A stretch of 64,000 bases of DNA. It comes from an uncultured Propionibacteriaceae bacterium. Its GTDB lineage: Bacteria; Actinomycetota; Actinomycetes; Propionibacteriales; Propionibacteriaceae. Position numbers and translations under genes: made by a program. Location: the NCBI GenBank assembly GCA_945911015.1, contig CAMDZW010000003.1, positions 62,001 to 126,000 on the forward strand, written 5' to 3'. How positions within the stretch are numbered: the stretch's first letter is position 1; every line of letters starts with the position of its first letter. Shown one piece after another: positions 16,471 to 25,005 of the stretch. The notes under the pieces are model-generated. The model searched no databases. It was not told the DNA's origin and saw nothing but the letters and a program-made list of their open reading frames with translations.

Positions 16471-18123
16471 TCACTGCTGCTTCGTGGTCCAGATCTGGTC
16501 GTACCGCGGCCAGCCGGAGATGTCGTGGGTCAGACCGCCGATGTGATTCGCGGCGGCGACCAGCGTGGTGGGCACGTAGACCGGGATGAAGGCAACATCG
16601 TCGATCGCCCACTGCTGGACCTTCTGGTACAGCTCAGCACGCTCGGCCGGATCCGAGGATTCCGAGGCCTGGGTGACCCATTCATCGACCTGGGGATCGT
16701 TGACCCAGGAGGCATTCTGGATCGGGGCCAGACCCGAGAACAGGTGCAGTCGCAGGATGTCACCGTCGGAGCGGACAAAGCTCCAGTCGATGACGTCGTA
16801 GTCGCCGCCCTGCAGCGCCTGGAGGTAGGCACCGACCTCCAGCGGCTCTCGGGCCAGGTCGACACCGACCTTCTTCAGATCGGCCTGGAAGGCGTCGGCG
16901 AGGATGGCTCGGGCATCGCGGGCAGCGGTGGCGGTGGGCCAGTTCAGGCTGAGGCGTTCACCATCCTTCATGCGGATGCCGTCGCTGTCCCGCTCGGTCC
17001 AGCCGGCCTCGTCGAGAAGCTGGTTGGCGAGGTCCTCGTCATGGGGCCAGGTGCCTTCGAGCGAGGCGTCGTACGAGTTCGGTGTGGTCGGGCCGAGGAT
17101 GCTCCAAGCCCGCTGGTACTTGCCTTGGTAGACGGTCTGCACCGCAGAGTCGATGTCGATGCCACGCATCAGGGCCTCACGGACCTTGGCATCGGTCAGG
17201 ATGCCGTGGTCATGGTTGAGGAACAGCGACCAGGGCAGCCCGGGGTTCTCGTTGGCCTGCAGCTGGTAGGCCGGATCGTTTTCCAGGTTGATGGCGTCGT
17301 TGGGGCTGAGGTTGGAGGCGATGTCGACCTCGCCGCTGGTCAGCGCTCCGGCGCGGACCGAGGGCTCAGGCAGGAAGCGCAGCACGAGACGGTCCGGGCG
17401 GGCCGCCCCCGTGTGGTCGGCGTCCTCGGGTCCCCAGGTGTGGTCGGGATTCGGCACCAGGACCATTTCCTGACCGGCCACATAGCTCTGGAGCACGTAC
17501 GGGCCAGAGCCCACCGTGATATCGGGGCCACCGGCCGCGAGCTGGTCCTTGCTGGTCTCGATGACCTTGGGCGAGATCATGCCGAGGTAGGTGGTGCTCA
17601 GGCCCTGCAGCAGCGGCGCGAAGGGACGCTTGAGGTGGATGCTGACGGTGTACTCGTCGACGACCTCGGTGCTGTCATAGGCGCTGCCGCCGATCAGGCT
17701 CGAGGCGTACTGCGAGGCAGTGTCCTTGGCCACGACATGGTCGAAGTTGGCCTTGACGGCCTCGGCGTTGAACGGTTCGCCGTCGGTGAAGGTGACATCG
17801 TCGCGCAACTCGAAGGTGTAGGTGAGGCCATCGTCGGAGATGTCCCACGATCGAGCCAGCCACGGGTGGAACTCACCGTCGTTGCTCTGCGAGACCAAGG
17901 AGTCGAAGATCCCGCGCAGCGTGGATGCTGCGACGTCGGCGCCGGAGACGTGGACGTTGAACTGGCCCGCAGGCTCACTCTCGAGCCCCACGGTGACCGT
18001 TCCTCCGGCGACCGGCTCAGTGCCGCCCGGGGTCTCGGTGGCCGCAGGAGCACAGCCGGCCGCGACCAAGGCGATGGCGACCGTTGCCGTGGCCCATCTG
18101 GCCACCCGACTTCTCAATGACAT
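16471..18123 (-). CDS. Family 5 extracellular substrate-binding lipoprotein (OppA/DppA type)
   Basis: 550-aa lipoprotein with a signal peptide ending in VAAGC (Cys about 21), then a Thr/Pro/Gly linker. The mature part is an SBP_bac_5 domain (LRGIFDSLVSQSNDGEFHPWLARSWDISDDGLTYTFELRDDVTFTDGEPFNA is the conserved entry; only family pattern is used here). It captures peptides or, in some relatives, oligosaccharides or nickel. ATG 18123 follows GGGGGA; longer in-frame starts lack a signal peptide. First gene of the importer operon ending in the LanC-like gene. Confidence 0.93.
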   Translation of the reverse strand: MSLRSRVARWATATVAIALVAAGCAPAATETPGGTEPVAGGTVTVGLESEPAGQFNVHVSGADVAASTLRGIFDSLVSQSNDGEFHPWLARSWDISDDGLTYTFELRDDVTFTDGEPFNAEAVKANFDHVVAKDTASQYASSLIGGSAYDSTEVVDEYTVSIHLKRPFAPLLQGLSTTYLGMISPKVIETSKDQLAAGGPDITVGSGPYVLQSYVAGQEMVLVPNPDHTWGPEDADHTGAARPDRLVLRFLPEPSVRAGALTSGEVDIASNLSPNDAINLENDPAYQLQANENPGLPWSLFLNHDHGILTDAKVREALMRGIDIDSAVQTVYQGKYQRAWSILGPTTPNSYDASLEGTWPHDEDLANQLLDEAGWTERDSDGIRMKDGERLSLNWPTATAARDARAILADAFQADLKKVGVDLAREPLEVGAYLQALQGGDYDVIDWSFVRSDGDILRLHLFSGLAPIQNASWVNDPQVDEWVTQASESSDPAERAELYQKVQQWAIDDVAFIPVYVPTTLVAAANHIGGLTHDISGWPRYDQIWTTKQQ

Positions 18124-18288
18124 GGTGATGTTTCCCCCAGTGATGAACTGTTTCCACCTCGCCCAACCCGCGGTGCCTGTGGGGCTATTCCCACACCCCG
18201 ACAATGTCCAGATCATGAGATCACCGTCCACAAAGTGATCGAGGGTCACCGCACGAGGTCTCCGACCGGCGATGTCAGTGGCAGCGTC

Positions 18289-18294
18289 TAACGT
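18289..18294 (+). promoter_or_regulatory. -10 box TAACGT for a leaderless exonuclease mRNA
   Basis: TAACGT ends 7 nt before ATG 18302, placing the transcription start at the A of the start codon. No Shine-Dalgarno sequence precedes the ATG. Confidence 0.5.
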
Positions 18295-18301
18295 CACCGG
18301 C

Positions 18302-20047
18302 ATGGCAGACCCGGTTTTGGCGCAGCCGATGCTCACCGATCTGGGTGAGGCATTGGTCGAGGCCACCTTCTGCATCGTCGATCTGGAGACCACCGGGACG
18401 ACTCATGAGGACCAGATCACCGAGATCGGAGCGGTCAAGGTTCGGGGTGGAGAGGTGCTCGGGGAGTTCCAGACCTTGGTCAACCCGGGCCGCGAGATCC
18501 CTGCTCTGGTGACGGTGCTGACTGGCCTCACCACAGCAGTGGTGGTCCAGGCTCCCCGTCTCCCGGAGGTGCTCGGTCCCTTCCTCAGCTTCCTCGGCGA
18601 CGCTGTGCTGGTCGCCCACAACGCACCCTTCGACGTCGGTTTCCTGAAACGAGCCTGTGCCGATCATGACCATCCCTGGCCCCGGCCGCGGACCCTCGAC
18701 ACGGCGGCACTGGCCCGGGTGATCCTGTTGCGCGACGAGGTGCCCAACTGCAAGCTGTCCACCCTGGCCCGGCACTTCCACTCCCCCACCACGCCCGACC
18801 ATCGAGCCCTGACCGATGCCCGAGCCACGGTCGACGTGCTGCACGGTCTGTTGGAGCGGGTCGGCAATCGGGGCGTGTCGACGGTCGAGGACCTGGTCGA
18901 GTTCAGCCGGCAGGTGTCTCCGCAGCGGCGAGCCAAACGGGGTCTGGCGGACGGGCTGCCCGACGTGCCCGGCGTCTACTCCTTCGTCCGCGATGACGGC
19001 CCGGACGGTCCCAGGGTTCTCTATGTCGGCAAGTCGACGTCGATCCGCACCCGGGTGAAGACCTATTTCACCGCCTCCGAACACCGCCGCCGGATGGAGG
19101 AGATGGTGCGGCTGGCGACCCGAGTCGACCATGTCGAATGTGTGACTGCATTGCAGGCCGAGGCCTGCGAGCTCCGTCTGATCGCCGCCCACACGCCGCC
19201 CTACAATCGCCGCTCGAAGTTCCCGCACCGACAGCTCTGGATCAAGATCACGGTCGAACCCTTCCCGCGGCTGTCGGTGGTGCGCACGGTACGCGACGAC
19301 GGCGCCACGTACTTCGGCCCGATGCGCACCCGTGACATCGCCGACCAGGTCATGACGGCACTGCACGATGCGGTCCCGATCCGGCAGTGCACGCCACGTC
19401 TGCCCCGTACGCCATCGGGTGCGCAGTGTGCTTTGGGAGGCATGGGGCGATGTGCCGCCCCCTGTGACGGGACCATCACGATCGAGCCGTACGACGAGCT
19501 CGTTGCCCGGGTCCGGTCCGCCCTGACCCACGACATCCGCCCGGTGCTGACTGCGGCGCGGGAACGACTGCAGCGACTGATCTCCCAGCAGCGGTACGAG
19601 GAGGCCGAGACCGTACGGCGTCGGCTCGAGACCGTGGTCACTGTGGCCCGTCGACATCACCGAGTGGCGAGTCTGGCGCGGGTGCCCCATCTGGTGGCGG
19701 CGGCTCGGGCCGGAGTTGGCGGCTGGGAGATCCATGTCATCCGGTACGGCCGACTCGCCGAATCCGTGGTGGCGCGGCCCGGTGAGGCCCCGCAGGAAGT
19801 CGCCCGGTGGGCGGTGGCCACGGCTGAACAGGTCGCAGCTCCGGTGCCGGGCCTGTCGGCAGCGACCATCGAGGAGACCGAGCGCATCGCTGACTGGTTG
19901 GAGCGGGACGGGGTACGGATCATGGAGCTGGACGGCGACTGGTTCTGGCCGCTGCACGCCATGATCGACCTGACCGAACTGCCGTTGTGGGCACTGGGCG
20001 GCGAACACGCCGTAGAATCGCCTGCATGGTCACTGCAATCGTCCTGA
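18302..20047 (+). CDS. DEDD exonuclease fused to UvrC/Cho-like GIY-YIG nuclease
   Basis: 581 aa. Residues about 20-190 form a DnaQ-epsilon-type 3'-5' exonuclease: IVDLETTG (Exo I), AHNAPFDVGFLK (Exo II) and HRALTDARATV (Exo III, DEDDh). About 215-300 is a GIY-YIG domain (VPGVYSFVRDD and VLYVGKSTSIRTRVKTYF). UvrC-like elements follow, including the GRCAAPCDG cysteine pair and a UVR-like helix (QQRYEEAETVRRRLE). The C-terminal UvrC RNase-H and HhH parts are absent. This fusion is known in actinobacteria and probably acts in repair or proofreading. ATG 18302 sits at a leaderless position. Confidence 0.9.
   Translation: MADPVLAQPMLTDLGEALVEATFCIVDLETTGTTHEDQITEIGAVKVRGGEVLGEFQTLVNPGREIPALVTVLTGLTTAVVVQAPRLPEVLGPFLSFLGDAVLVAHNAPFDVGFLKRACADHDHPWPRPRTLDTAALARVILLRDEVPNCKLSTLARHFHSPTTPDHRALTDARATVDVLHGLLERVGNRGVSTVEDLVEFSRQVSPQRRAKRGLADGLPDVPGVYSFVRDDGPDGPRVLYVGKSTSIRTRVKTYFTASEHRRRMEEMVRLATRVDHVECVTALQAEACELRLIAAHTPPYNRRSKFPHRQLWIKITVEPFPRLSVVRTVRDDGATYFGPMRTRDIADQVMTALHDAVPIRQCTPRLPRTPSGAQCALGGMGRCAAPCDGTITIEPYDELVARVRSALTHDIRPVLTAARERLQRLISQQRYEEAETVRRRLETVVTVARRHHRVASLARVPHLVAAARAGVGGWEIHVIRYGRLAESVVARPGEAPQEVARWAVATAEQVAAPVPGLSAATIEETERIADWLERDGVRIMELDGDWFWPLHAMIDLTELPLWALGGEHAVESPAWSLQSS
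20013..20018 (+). promoter_or_regulatory. -10 box TAGAAT for a leaderless lrp-type mRNA
   Basis: TAGAAT ends 7 nt before ATG 20026, inside the end of the exonuclease gene. The small Lrp-type gene can therefore be transcribed independently as a leaderless message. Confidence 0.6.
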
Positions 20048-20301
20048 TCAAGGCAGATGTCACCCGGGTCCCGGCCGTCGCCGAGGAGCTCGCCTCCCTC
20101 GACGGAGTCAGCGAGGTCTACTCCGTGACCGGCAACATCGACCTGATCGCCGTGGTCCGGGTCCGGGACCATGAGGCCATCGCGACCGCGGTCACCGAAG
20201 GGGTGTCGACGGTGGACGGAGTGTTGTCGACCGAGACCCACATCGCCTTCCGGGCCTACTCCCAGCACGATCTGGATGCGGCCTTCTCCATCGGCGAATG
20301 A
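20026..20301 (+). CDS. Stand-alone Lrp/AsnC ligand-binding (RAM) domain protein
   Basis: 91 aa, only the RAM sensor (AIVLIKAD, AEELASLDGVSEVYSVTGNIDLIAVVRVRD, with HIAFRAYS near the end) and no DNA-binding helix. Such proteins form ring oligomers that bind amino acids. It overlaps the exonuclease gene by 22 nt and has its own -10 box. A target is not evident; it may modulate a full-length Lrp elsewhere. Confidence 0.88.
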   Translation: MVTAIVLIKADVTRVPAVAEELASLDGVSEVYSVTGNIDLIAVVRVRDHEAIATAVTEGVSTVDGVLSTETHIAFRAYSQHDLDAAFSIGE

Positions 20302-20310
20302 TCCATTGAC

Positions 20311-20442
20311 ATGGTCCGCGGCCCGATCGTACTGATCATCGCGACCATCGCCGTGTGGCTGGTGGTCGCGGTGATCTGTGTCGTGGCCTGGCAGCTGACC
20401 GATCAACCGCCCCTGACCCCGGTGCCAGTGGGCACGGGCTGA
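20311..20442 (+). CDS. Small single-pass membrane protein
   Basis: 43 codons, MVRGPIVLIIATIAVWLVVA followed by more hydrophobic residues, then a short polar tail. One clear membrane helix with a positive N-terminus. It begins 9 nt after the RAM-protein stop. Its last codons and its stop lie in a 26-nt tandem repeat; because 26 is not a multiple of 3, the duplication creates the stop. Function unknown; it could also be a non-coding stretch. Confidence 0.5.
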   Translation: MVRGPIVLIIATIAVWLVVAVICVVAWQLTDQPPLTPVPVGTG

Positions 20443-20490
20443 CCCCGGTGCCAGTGGGCACGGGCTGACCCCGGTGCCAGTGGGCACGAG
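20413..20490. repeat. 26-nt tandem repeat x3 at a convergent junction
   Basis: Three near-identical copies (20413-20438, 20439-20464, 20465-20490) beginning CTGACCCCGGTGCC. Each copy can fold as GTGCC-AGTG-GGCAC flanked by CCC/GGG, so the array is a row of small hairpins. It lies between the small membrane ORF (+) and the rhomboid-like gene (-). Confidence 0.9.
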
Positions 20491-20509
20491 GGATGGCCGT
20501 GACGGACCT

Positions 20510-21547
20510 TCAGCGCACCAGGAGCCCAAGCCCGACGGCGCCAAGGGCGACGATCCACACCGCGATGATGCCCAATGTCTGGAGCCGGACCTTGCGTTCA
20601 CGTCGGCCCGGCGCGAAAACCATGATCAGTGCCGCACCGCCACCACCGAGCACGCCGCCGACCTGGGCAAGCCAGAAGAAGGATCCGAAGCCGGTGACCA
20701 GGCTGAGCACAACCAGCAGGCCCAGCAGGACCAGGTCGAAGCGGATGTCGTGACCCATCTTCAGTTTCACCGCAGCGCTGGCTGCGATCAGTCCGATCGT
20801 GCCGGTGTTCATCCCGGTGATGCCGACCGGCCCGTGCGAGACGATCACGAACAGGGCGCCGCCGACCAGTGTTGCGGTCAGGAAGATCGCCACGATTCGA
20901 CCGCTGCCGAGCAGACCTTCCAATGCCCTGCCGATGAGCACCATCACCAGTCCGTTGATGGCCAGGCCGAACAGGCCGGCGCTGGTCACCGACCAGGTGG
21001 CGAGCCGCCACCACTGCCCGGCCTCGATCCACAGTCCCGACAGGGCGAGCCAACTGCTGGCAAAGTTGCGGGAGACCAGGTCGATGAGCCCGATCAGCAG
21101 GCAGGCTGCGACGATGCTGGCGGTCGCGGGGATCGACCGTAGGTTCAGCGCGGCCAAGAAACTCTGACCGCCTGCTGAGGACCTCGGGCCGCCTGCCGAC
21201 GACGAGGCCCGCGACGAGCCGAACGGACCACCCGCCGAGCGAGTGGATCCGGTGGATCGGGAGGACCGGCGGCCTCTCGAGGCCCCCGCTTCGACACCCG
21301 AGCAGTCCGGGCACTGGAAACCGACCGGTGCCTCCTGCATGCACTGCATGCAGATCGGGCGGTGGCACCGTTGACAGGTGATGCCGGTCGTACGGTCCCG
21401 ATGGCGGTAACAGGGCTGGAAGTCTGGTTCGGCCGGGGCTGGTCCGGTGAAGTCAGGGACTCCATCGGGAAATGCGCCACCCGAGCCCGACGACGGCCCG
21501 TGGCCGGACGGGTCGCGTGGATCGTCAGGGCTCGGGGGCACGGTCAT
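20510..21547 (-). CDS. Rhomboid-family membrane protein with N-terminal zinc finger, probably non-proteolytic
   Basis: 345 aa. Residues about 46-82 hold a B-box-like zinc finger (CYRHRDRT, CQRCHRPIC, CMQ, CPDC), then a Ser/Gly-rich linker, then about six membrane segments with rhomboid spacing (GQWWRLATW in the first loop, NGLVMVLIG with the conserved Asn). The catalytic serine motif GxSG is replaced by MNTG (Thr 248), and the histidine of AHxxG is Gln 295 (AQVGGVLGG). Both catalytic residues are therefore changed, indicating a pseudoprotease that may act as a membrane adaptor. It lies 3 nt downstream of the cyclophilin gene. Confidence 0.85.
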   Translation of the reverse strand: MTVPPSPDDPRDPSGHGPSSGSGGAFPDGVPDFTGPAPAEPDFQPCYRHRDRTTGITCQRCHRPICMQCMQEAPVGFQCPDCSGVEAGASRGRRSSRSTGSTRSAGGPFGSSRASSSAGGPRSSAGGQSFLAALNLRSIPATASIVAACLLIGLIDLVSRNFASSWLALSGLWIEAGQWWRLATWSVTSAGLFGLAINGLVMVLIGRALEGLLGSGRIVAIFLTATLVGGALFVIVSHGPVGITGMNTGTIGLIAASAAVKLKMGHDIRFDLVLLGLLVVLSLVTGFGSFFWLAQVGGVLGGGGAALIMVFAPGRRERKVRLQTLGIIAVWIVALGAVGLGLLVR

Positions 21548-21550
21548 CGA

Positions 21551-22081
21551 TCAGCTGACCTCGACGGAATTGATGACCACGTCATCGACCGGACGATCGG
21601 CCGGGCCGGTGGCGACCTTGGCGATCTTGTCGACCACGTCGCGGCTGGTCTGGTCGGCCACCTCACCGAAGATCGTGTGCTTGCGGTTCAGGTGTGGGGT
21701 GGGCACGACGGTGATGAAGAACTGCGAGCCGTTGGTGCCGCCGCCGGTGATGCGGTCAGGGCCGGCATTGGCCATGGCGAAGAGGTAGGGACGGTCGAAC
21801 TGCAGCTCAGGGTGGATCTCGTCGTCGAACTGGTAGCCCGGTCCGCCGGTGCCGGTGCCGAGCGGGCACCCGCCCTGGAGCATGAAGCCATCGATGATGC
21901 GGTGGAAGATGAGGCCGTCGTAGAAGGGGCTGTTCTTGTTCTCCCCGGTGGCCGGGTCGGTCCACTCCTTCTCGCCGGTGGCGAGACCGACGAAGTTGCC
22001 CACCGTGATCGGCGCCTGGTGTTCGAACAGGTTGACAACGACATCGCCGTGGTTGGTGTGGAAGGTGGCGGTCTTGGGCAC
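21551..22081 (-). CDS. Peptidyl-prolyl cis-trans isomerase, cyclophilin type
   Basis: 176 aa, cytoplasmic (no signal peptide). Single cyclophilin domain with FHRIIDGFMLQGGCP (catalytic Arg in FHR) and GSQFFITVVPTPHLNRKHTIFGEV, covering the active-site loop. Catalyses Pro isomerisation during folding. GTG 22081 follows AAGGGA. The rhomboid-like gene follows within 3 nt, an arrangement seen in several actinobacteria. Confidence 0.95.
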   Translation of the reverse strand: MPKTATFHTNHGDVVVNLFEHQAPITVGNFVGLATGEKEWTDPATGENKNSPFYDGLIFHRIIDGFMLQGGCPLGTGTGGPGYQFDDEIHPELQFDRPYLFAMANAGPDRITGGGTNGSQFFITVVPTPHLNRKHTIFGEVADQTSRDVVDKIAKVATGPADRPVDDVVINSVEVS

Positions 22082-22285
22082 CGGAATTCCCTTCGGTCTG
22101 GGTCAGGATTCATGTCCGCGTCCGCGGACCCGGCCATTGTGCCAGACGACTCCACAGCTGATGTCGACTCCACCGGATGCGGCAGGTCCGCTCGGGCGAC
22201 GATCCCGCGATCCGGCCGCTGGTTGGTACGCTCGCTAGCGATCCCCCGAACGCCGGGCGATCCCATCACCATTCTTGGAGGAATC

Positions 22286-23164
22286 GTGAAGCGAAAGAAC
22301 ACAGCCGCCATTGAGATGGCCGCTGAGAGCCTTGCCGACAATCTGATCGACCGCATCGATCCGTACCGCAAGCAGTTCGTCAAGTCCGTCGGACCGCTGG
22401 CTGAGCAGGCCCGCAAGTCAAGTGCCCGTGCGGCCCATGACGCTCTCGAAAAGGTCACCCCCGTCCTCGACGATGCCTGGGAGCGCGTCACCCCGGCCGT
22501 CGAGAGTGCCCGGGACAAGGTCCAGCAGGACCTGATGCCCCGCCTGAACAACGCTCTGGCCGAAGCAGCCGGACATCCGGTCGCCGTCGAGGCCGCTCGT
22601 CGCGGTCGCGCGACGGCCGCTGCCCTGCGTGGTGAGGTCGAGGTCAAGCCGAAGAAGGGGAAGGCACGCAAGGTCCTCGGTGTCCTTGCGATCGTCGCTG
22701 CCGTCGGCGGTGCCGTCTTCGCGGCGAAGAAGTACCTCGACAGCCGCGATGCCGAATGGGAAGCTCCGGCCCCCAGCACCTACGGCGGCTCGAACACCGC
22801 CAAGCGTGCCGAATCTCCGTGGGCAGCTGCCACCGACAAGGTGACCACGACCCCCGCTCCGAAGGCCGCCGCCACCCCGGCCACCCCGAGCCCCACTCCG
22901 ACTGCTCCCGCTCCAGCCACCTCCCCGACTCCGAAGGCCGAGGGCGCCGAGGATGCTGCGACTGACGAGTCCGATGAGCGGAACTTCGGCCCCGGTTCCT
23001 ACATTGGATCCAAGCCGCCGAAGGGCTTCGAGATCAAGGGCAACGAGCGTTCGATGAAGTACCACACTCCGGACTCCCCGGCGTATGACCGCACCATCTC
23101 CGATGTGTGGTTCAACAGCGCCGAGGTCGCCGAGAAGAACGGCTTCACCCGCGCACAGCGCTGA
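22286..23164 (+). CDS. Membrane-anchored protein with C-terminal 'sunset'-type domain
   Basis: 292 aa. About 1-125 is helical and charged (DUF5324-like). A membrane helix (VLGVLAIVAAVGGAVFAAKK, about 133-152) follows, then an Ala/Pro/Thr linker. The final ~50 residues contain the sunset-type motif KGNERSMKYHTPDSPAYDRT and VWFNSAEVAEKNGFTRAQR, an actinobacterial module found at the ends of unrelated proteins. GTG 22286 has GGAGG just upstream. Role unknown. It is divergent from the cyclophilin gene. Confidence 0.8.
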   Translation: MKRKNTAAIEMAAESLADNLIDRIDPYRKQFVKSVGPLAEQARKSSARAAHDALEKVTPVLDDAWERVTPAVESARDKVQQDLMPRLNNALAEAAGHPVAVEAARRGRATAAALRGEVEVKPKKGKARKVLGVLAIVAAVGGAVFAAKKYLDSRDAEWEAPAPSTYGGSNTAKRAESPWAAATDKVTTTPAPKAAATPATPSPTPTAPAPATSPTPKAEGAEDAATDESDERNFGPGSYIGSKPPKGFEIKGNERSMKYHTPDSPAYDRTISDVWFNSAEVAEKNGFTRAQR

Positions 23165-23183
23165 TCGATTCACCCCAAACGGG

Positions 23184-23211
23184 CCCGGCACCAGCTTCGG
23201 CTGGTGCCGGG
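23184..23211. terminator. Bidirectional terminator with UUCG tetraloop
   Basis: CCCGGCACCAGC (23184-23195), loop TTCG, GCTGGTGCCGGG (23200-23211): a perfect 12-bp stem between convergent genes, usable on both strands. Confidence 0.9.
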
Positions 23212-23220
23212 TTCGTGCTT

Positions 23221-23904
23221 TCAACCGAACAGGGGCGCCAGGAAGGCCCCCACCACCAGAAAGGGCCCGTACGGGAACGGCTCACGTCTGCCACGTACTG
23301 ATCTGACCACCGCCCACCCGGCTGCGGTGAGGGTGCCGATCACCACAGCAGCGAAGGCCACAGTGGGGCCAGCCGCACCGGTGGCGCCACCGATGGCCAC
23401 GGCCAGCCGCACGTCACCGAACCCCAGAGCACCCTTGCCCAACCACCACACGACGGCAAAGAAGCCCCCGACCACACCAGCCCCGAGGCCTGCACCGAGC
23501 AGCAGATGCCACCAGACCGGTTCCCCGGCCACCAGAGCCAGCATGGTCCCAGCGGCCAGACCGGCCCCGGTGAGCCACCAGAGCAGGTGTGTCAGCCGCA
23601 GGGGGAGCCACATGGTCGCCGCATCGATCCATCCCAGTAGCGGACCCAGCGCGATCATCCCGAGCCAGACACACCACACCGGGGGCGAGGTCCAGCCGGC
23701 AACGGGCACCGCCGCGAACACCGTGGTCAGGGCAAGCGCCGTACGGAATCCGGGTGTGCCGAGGACAGCGAAGTCGGGAGCAGCCGGATCACTGGTCCTG
23801 GCGGCCCACCGCAGCAACGCGGGCACCGTCCAGACGCCGGCCACGACGACAGCAGCCAGCACTGCCGCGACGGCAATCCACTTCCCGGGCTCGGCCTCGA
23901 ACAC
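23221..23904 (-). CDS. Type IV prepilin peptidase (A24 family)
   Basis: 227 aa, about seven membrane segments. The two catalytic aspartates of the A24 aspartic peptidases are visible: IDAATMWLPLRLT (D in the first motif) and ALGFGDVRLA (GxGD). The terminal PFPYGPFLVVGA matches the family's PFGPxL end. No N-terminal methyltransferase zinc domain, as in TadV/short enzymes. It processes type IV or Flp-type prepilins, but no pilin genes lie in this window. Confidence 0.9.
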   Translation of the reverse strand: MFEAEPGKWIAVAAVLAAVVVAGVWTVPALLRWAARTSDPAAPDFAVLGTPGFRTALALTTVFAAVPVAGWTSPPVWCVWLGMIALGPLLGWIDAATMWLPLRLTHLLWWLTGAGLAAGTMLALVAGEPVWWHLLLGAGLGAGVVGGFFAVVWWLGKGALGFGDVRLAVAIGGATGAAGPTVAFAAVVIGTLTAAGWAVVRSVRGRREPFPYGPFLVVGAFLAPLFG

Positions 23905-23973
23905 CCCAGCGATGGTACGGGTTCAGCGCGCTGACCACGGCCAGTTCAGCAGGGAGGATTCACCCAGTGGGGG

Positions 23974-25005
23974 TCAGTTGTTGCTGGCCAGCACCCAGCG
24001 GTCCAGAGTCTGGCCGGCCGATCCGTCATCGATGGCGCGGCCGGCGGCCTCGACCTGGGCGGACAGCTGCGGCACCAGCGGCGCCGAGAGGTCGACACCG
24101 CGGAAAGCCAGCAGTGCCGCGGCCGCATTGAGCACCACGATGTCGCGGACCGGGCCGCGCCCGCCGGCGACGAGGTCACGTACGACCTGGGCGTTGTGGT
24201 CGGGATCGCCGCCGACCAGGTCATCGGGGGTCGCCCGGGCCAAGCCGAGGTCGATCGGGTCGAGGGTGGTCTGGGCGACCTTTCCGCCCGAGACCAGCCA
24301 GACCTGCGATGTGGTGGTCGTGGTCAGCTCGTCCAGGCCGTCCTTGCCGTGGAAGACCAGGCCGTCGGTGCCGCGATCGGCCAGCACGCCGGCCATCAGA
24401 GCGGCCATCCGCTCGTCGGCCACGCCGATCGCCTGGGCGGCGGGTCGGGCCGGATTCGACAGTGGCCCCAAGAAGTTGAAGGTGGTGGGGATCCCGAGTT
24501 CCTTGCGGGCAGCGCCGGCATGGCGCAACGCCGGGTGATACTTGGCGGCGAAGAGGAAGCAGATCCCGCAGGCGTCGACAATCGCGGCCTGGTCGGCCGG
24601 GTCGACGTCGAGGTTGATGCCCAGTGCTTCGAGCACATCGGCGGCGCCACAGGCAGAGGATGCGGCCCGGTTGCCGTGCTTGACCACCCGCGCGCCAGCG
24701 GCAGCGGCCACCAGACCGGCCATGGTCGAGACGTTCACCGTACGGGCTCGGTCGCCTCCCGAACCGACGATGTCGACGGTCCGTCCCCCGACCTCAATGG
24801 GCGTGGCGTGCTGCAACATGGCAGCAGCCAAACCGCTGATCTCGTCAACGGTCTCCTGCTTGCTGCGCAGAGCCACGGCGAAACCTGCAATCTGCGCCGG
24901 GGATGCGGCCCCGGACAGGATCAGGTCCATCATCCAGGTGGCGTCGGCAGCGGCGAGGTCCTCGCCCCGCATCAGGGTGGCCAGGACATCTGGGACCGAG
25001 GTCAC
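23974..25005 (-). CDS. trpD: Anthranilate phosphoribosyltransferase
   Basis: 343 aa, second step of tryptophan synthesis (anthranilate + PRPP). PRPP and metal motifs: DIVGSGGDRARTVNVST (the usual GTGGD is GSGGD here), VVKHGNRAASSACGAADVLEALG, and the late DGLDELTTT. GTG start overlaps the previous gene's stop (GTGA). No other trp genes are adjacent. It is the last gene of a ctaG/pseudo-receiver/trpD transcription unit, a placement seen in other actinobacteria. Confidence 0.95.
   Translation of the reverse strand: MTSVPDVLATLMRGEDLAAADATWMMDLILSGAASPAQIAGFAVALRSKQETVDEISGLAAAMLQHATPIEVGGRTVDIVGSGGDRARTVNVSTMAGLVAAAAGARVVKHGNRAASSACGAADVLEALGINLDVDPADQAAIVDACGICFLFAAKYHPALRHAGAARKELGIPTTFNFLGPLSNPARPAAQAIGVADERMAALMAGVLADRGTDGLVFHGKDGLDELTTTTTSQVWLVSGGKVAQTTLDPIDLGLARATPDDLVGGDPDHNAQVVRDLVAGGRGPVRDIVVLNAAAALLAFRGVDLSAPLVPQLSAQVEAAGRAIDDGSAGQTLDRWVLASNN

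Noticed and set aside
18275..20008. Minus-strand 577-aa ORF opposite the exonuclease
   Set aside because: The plus strand has clear DEDD and GIY-YIG motifs; the antisense frame shows none.
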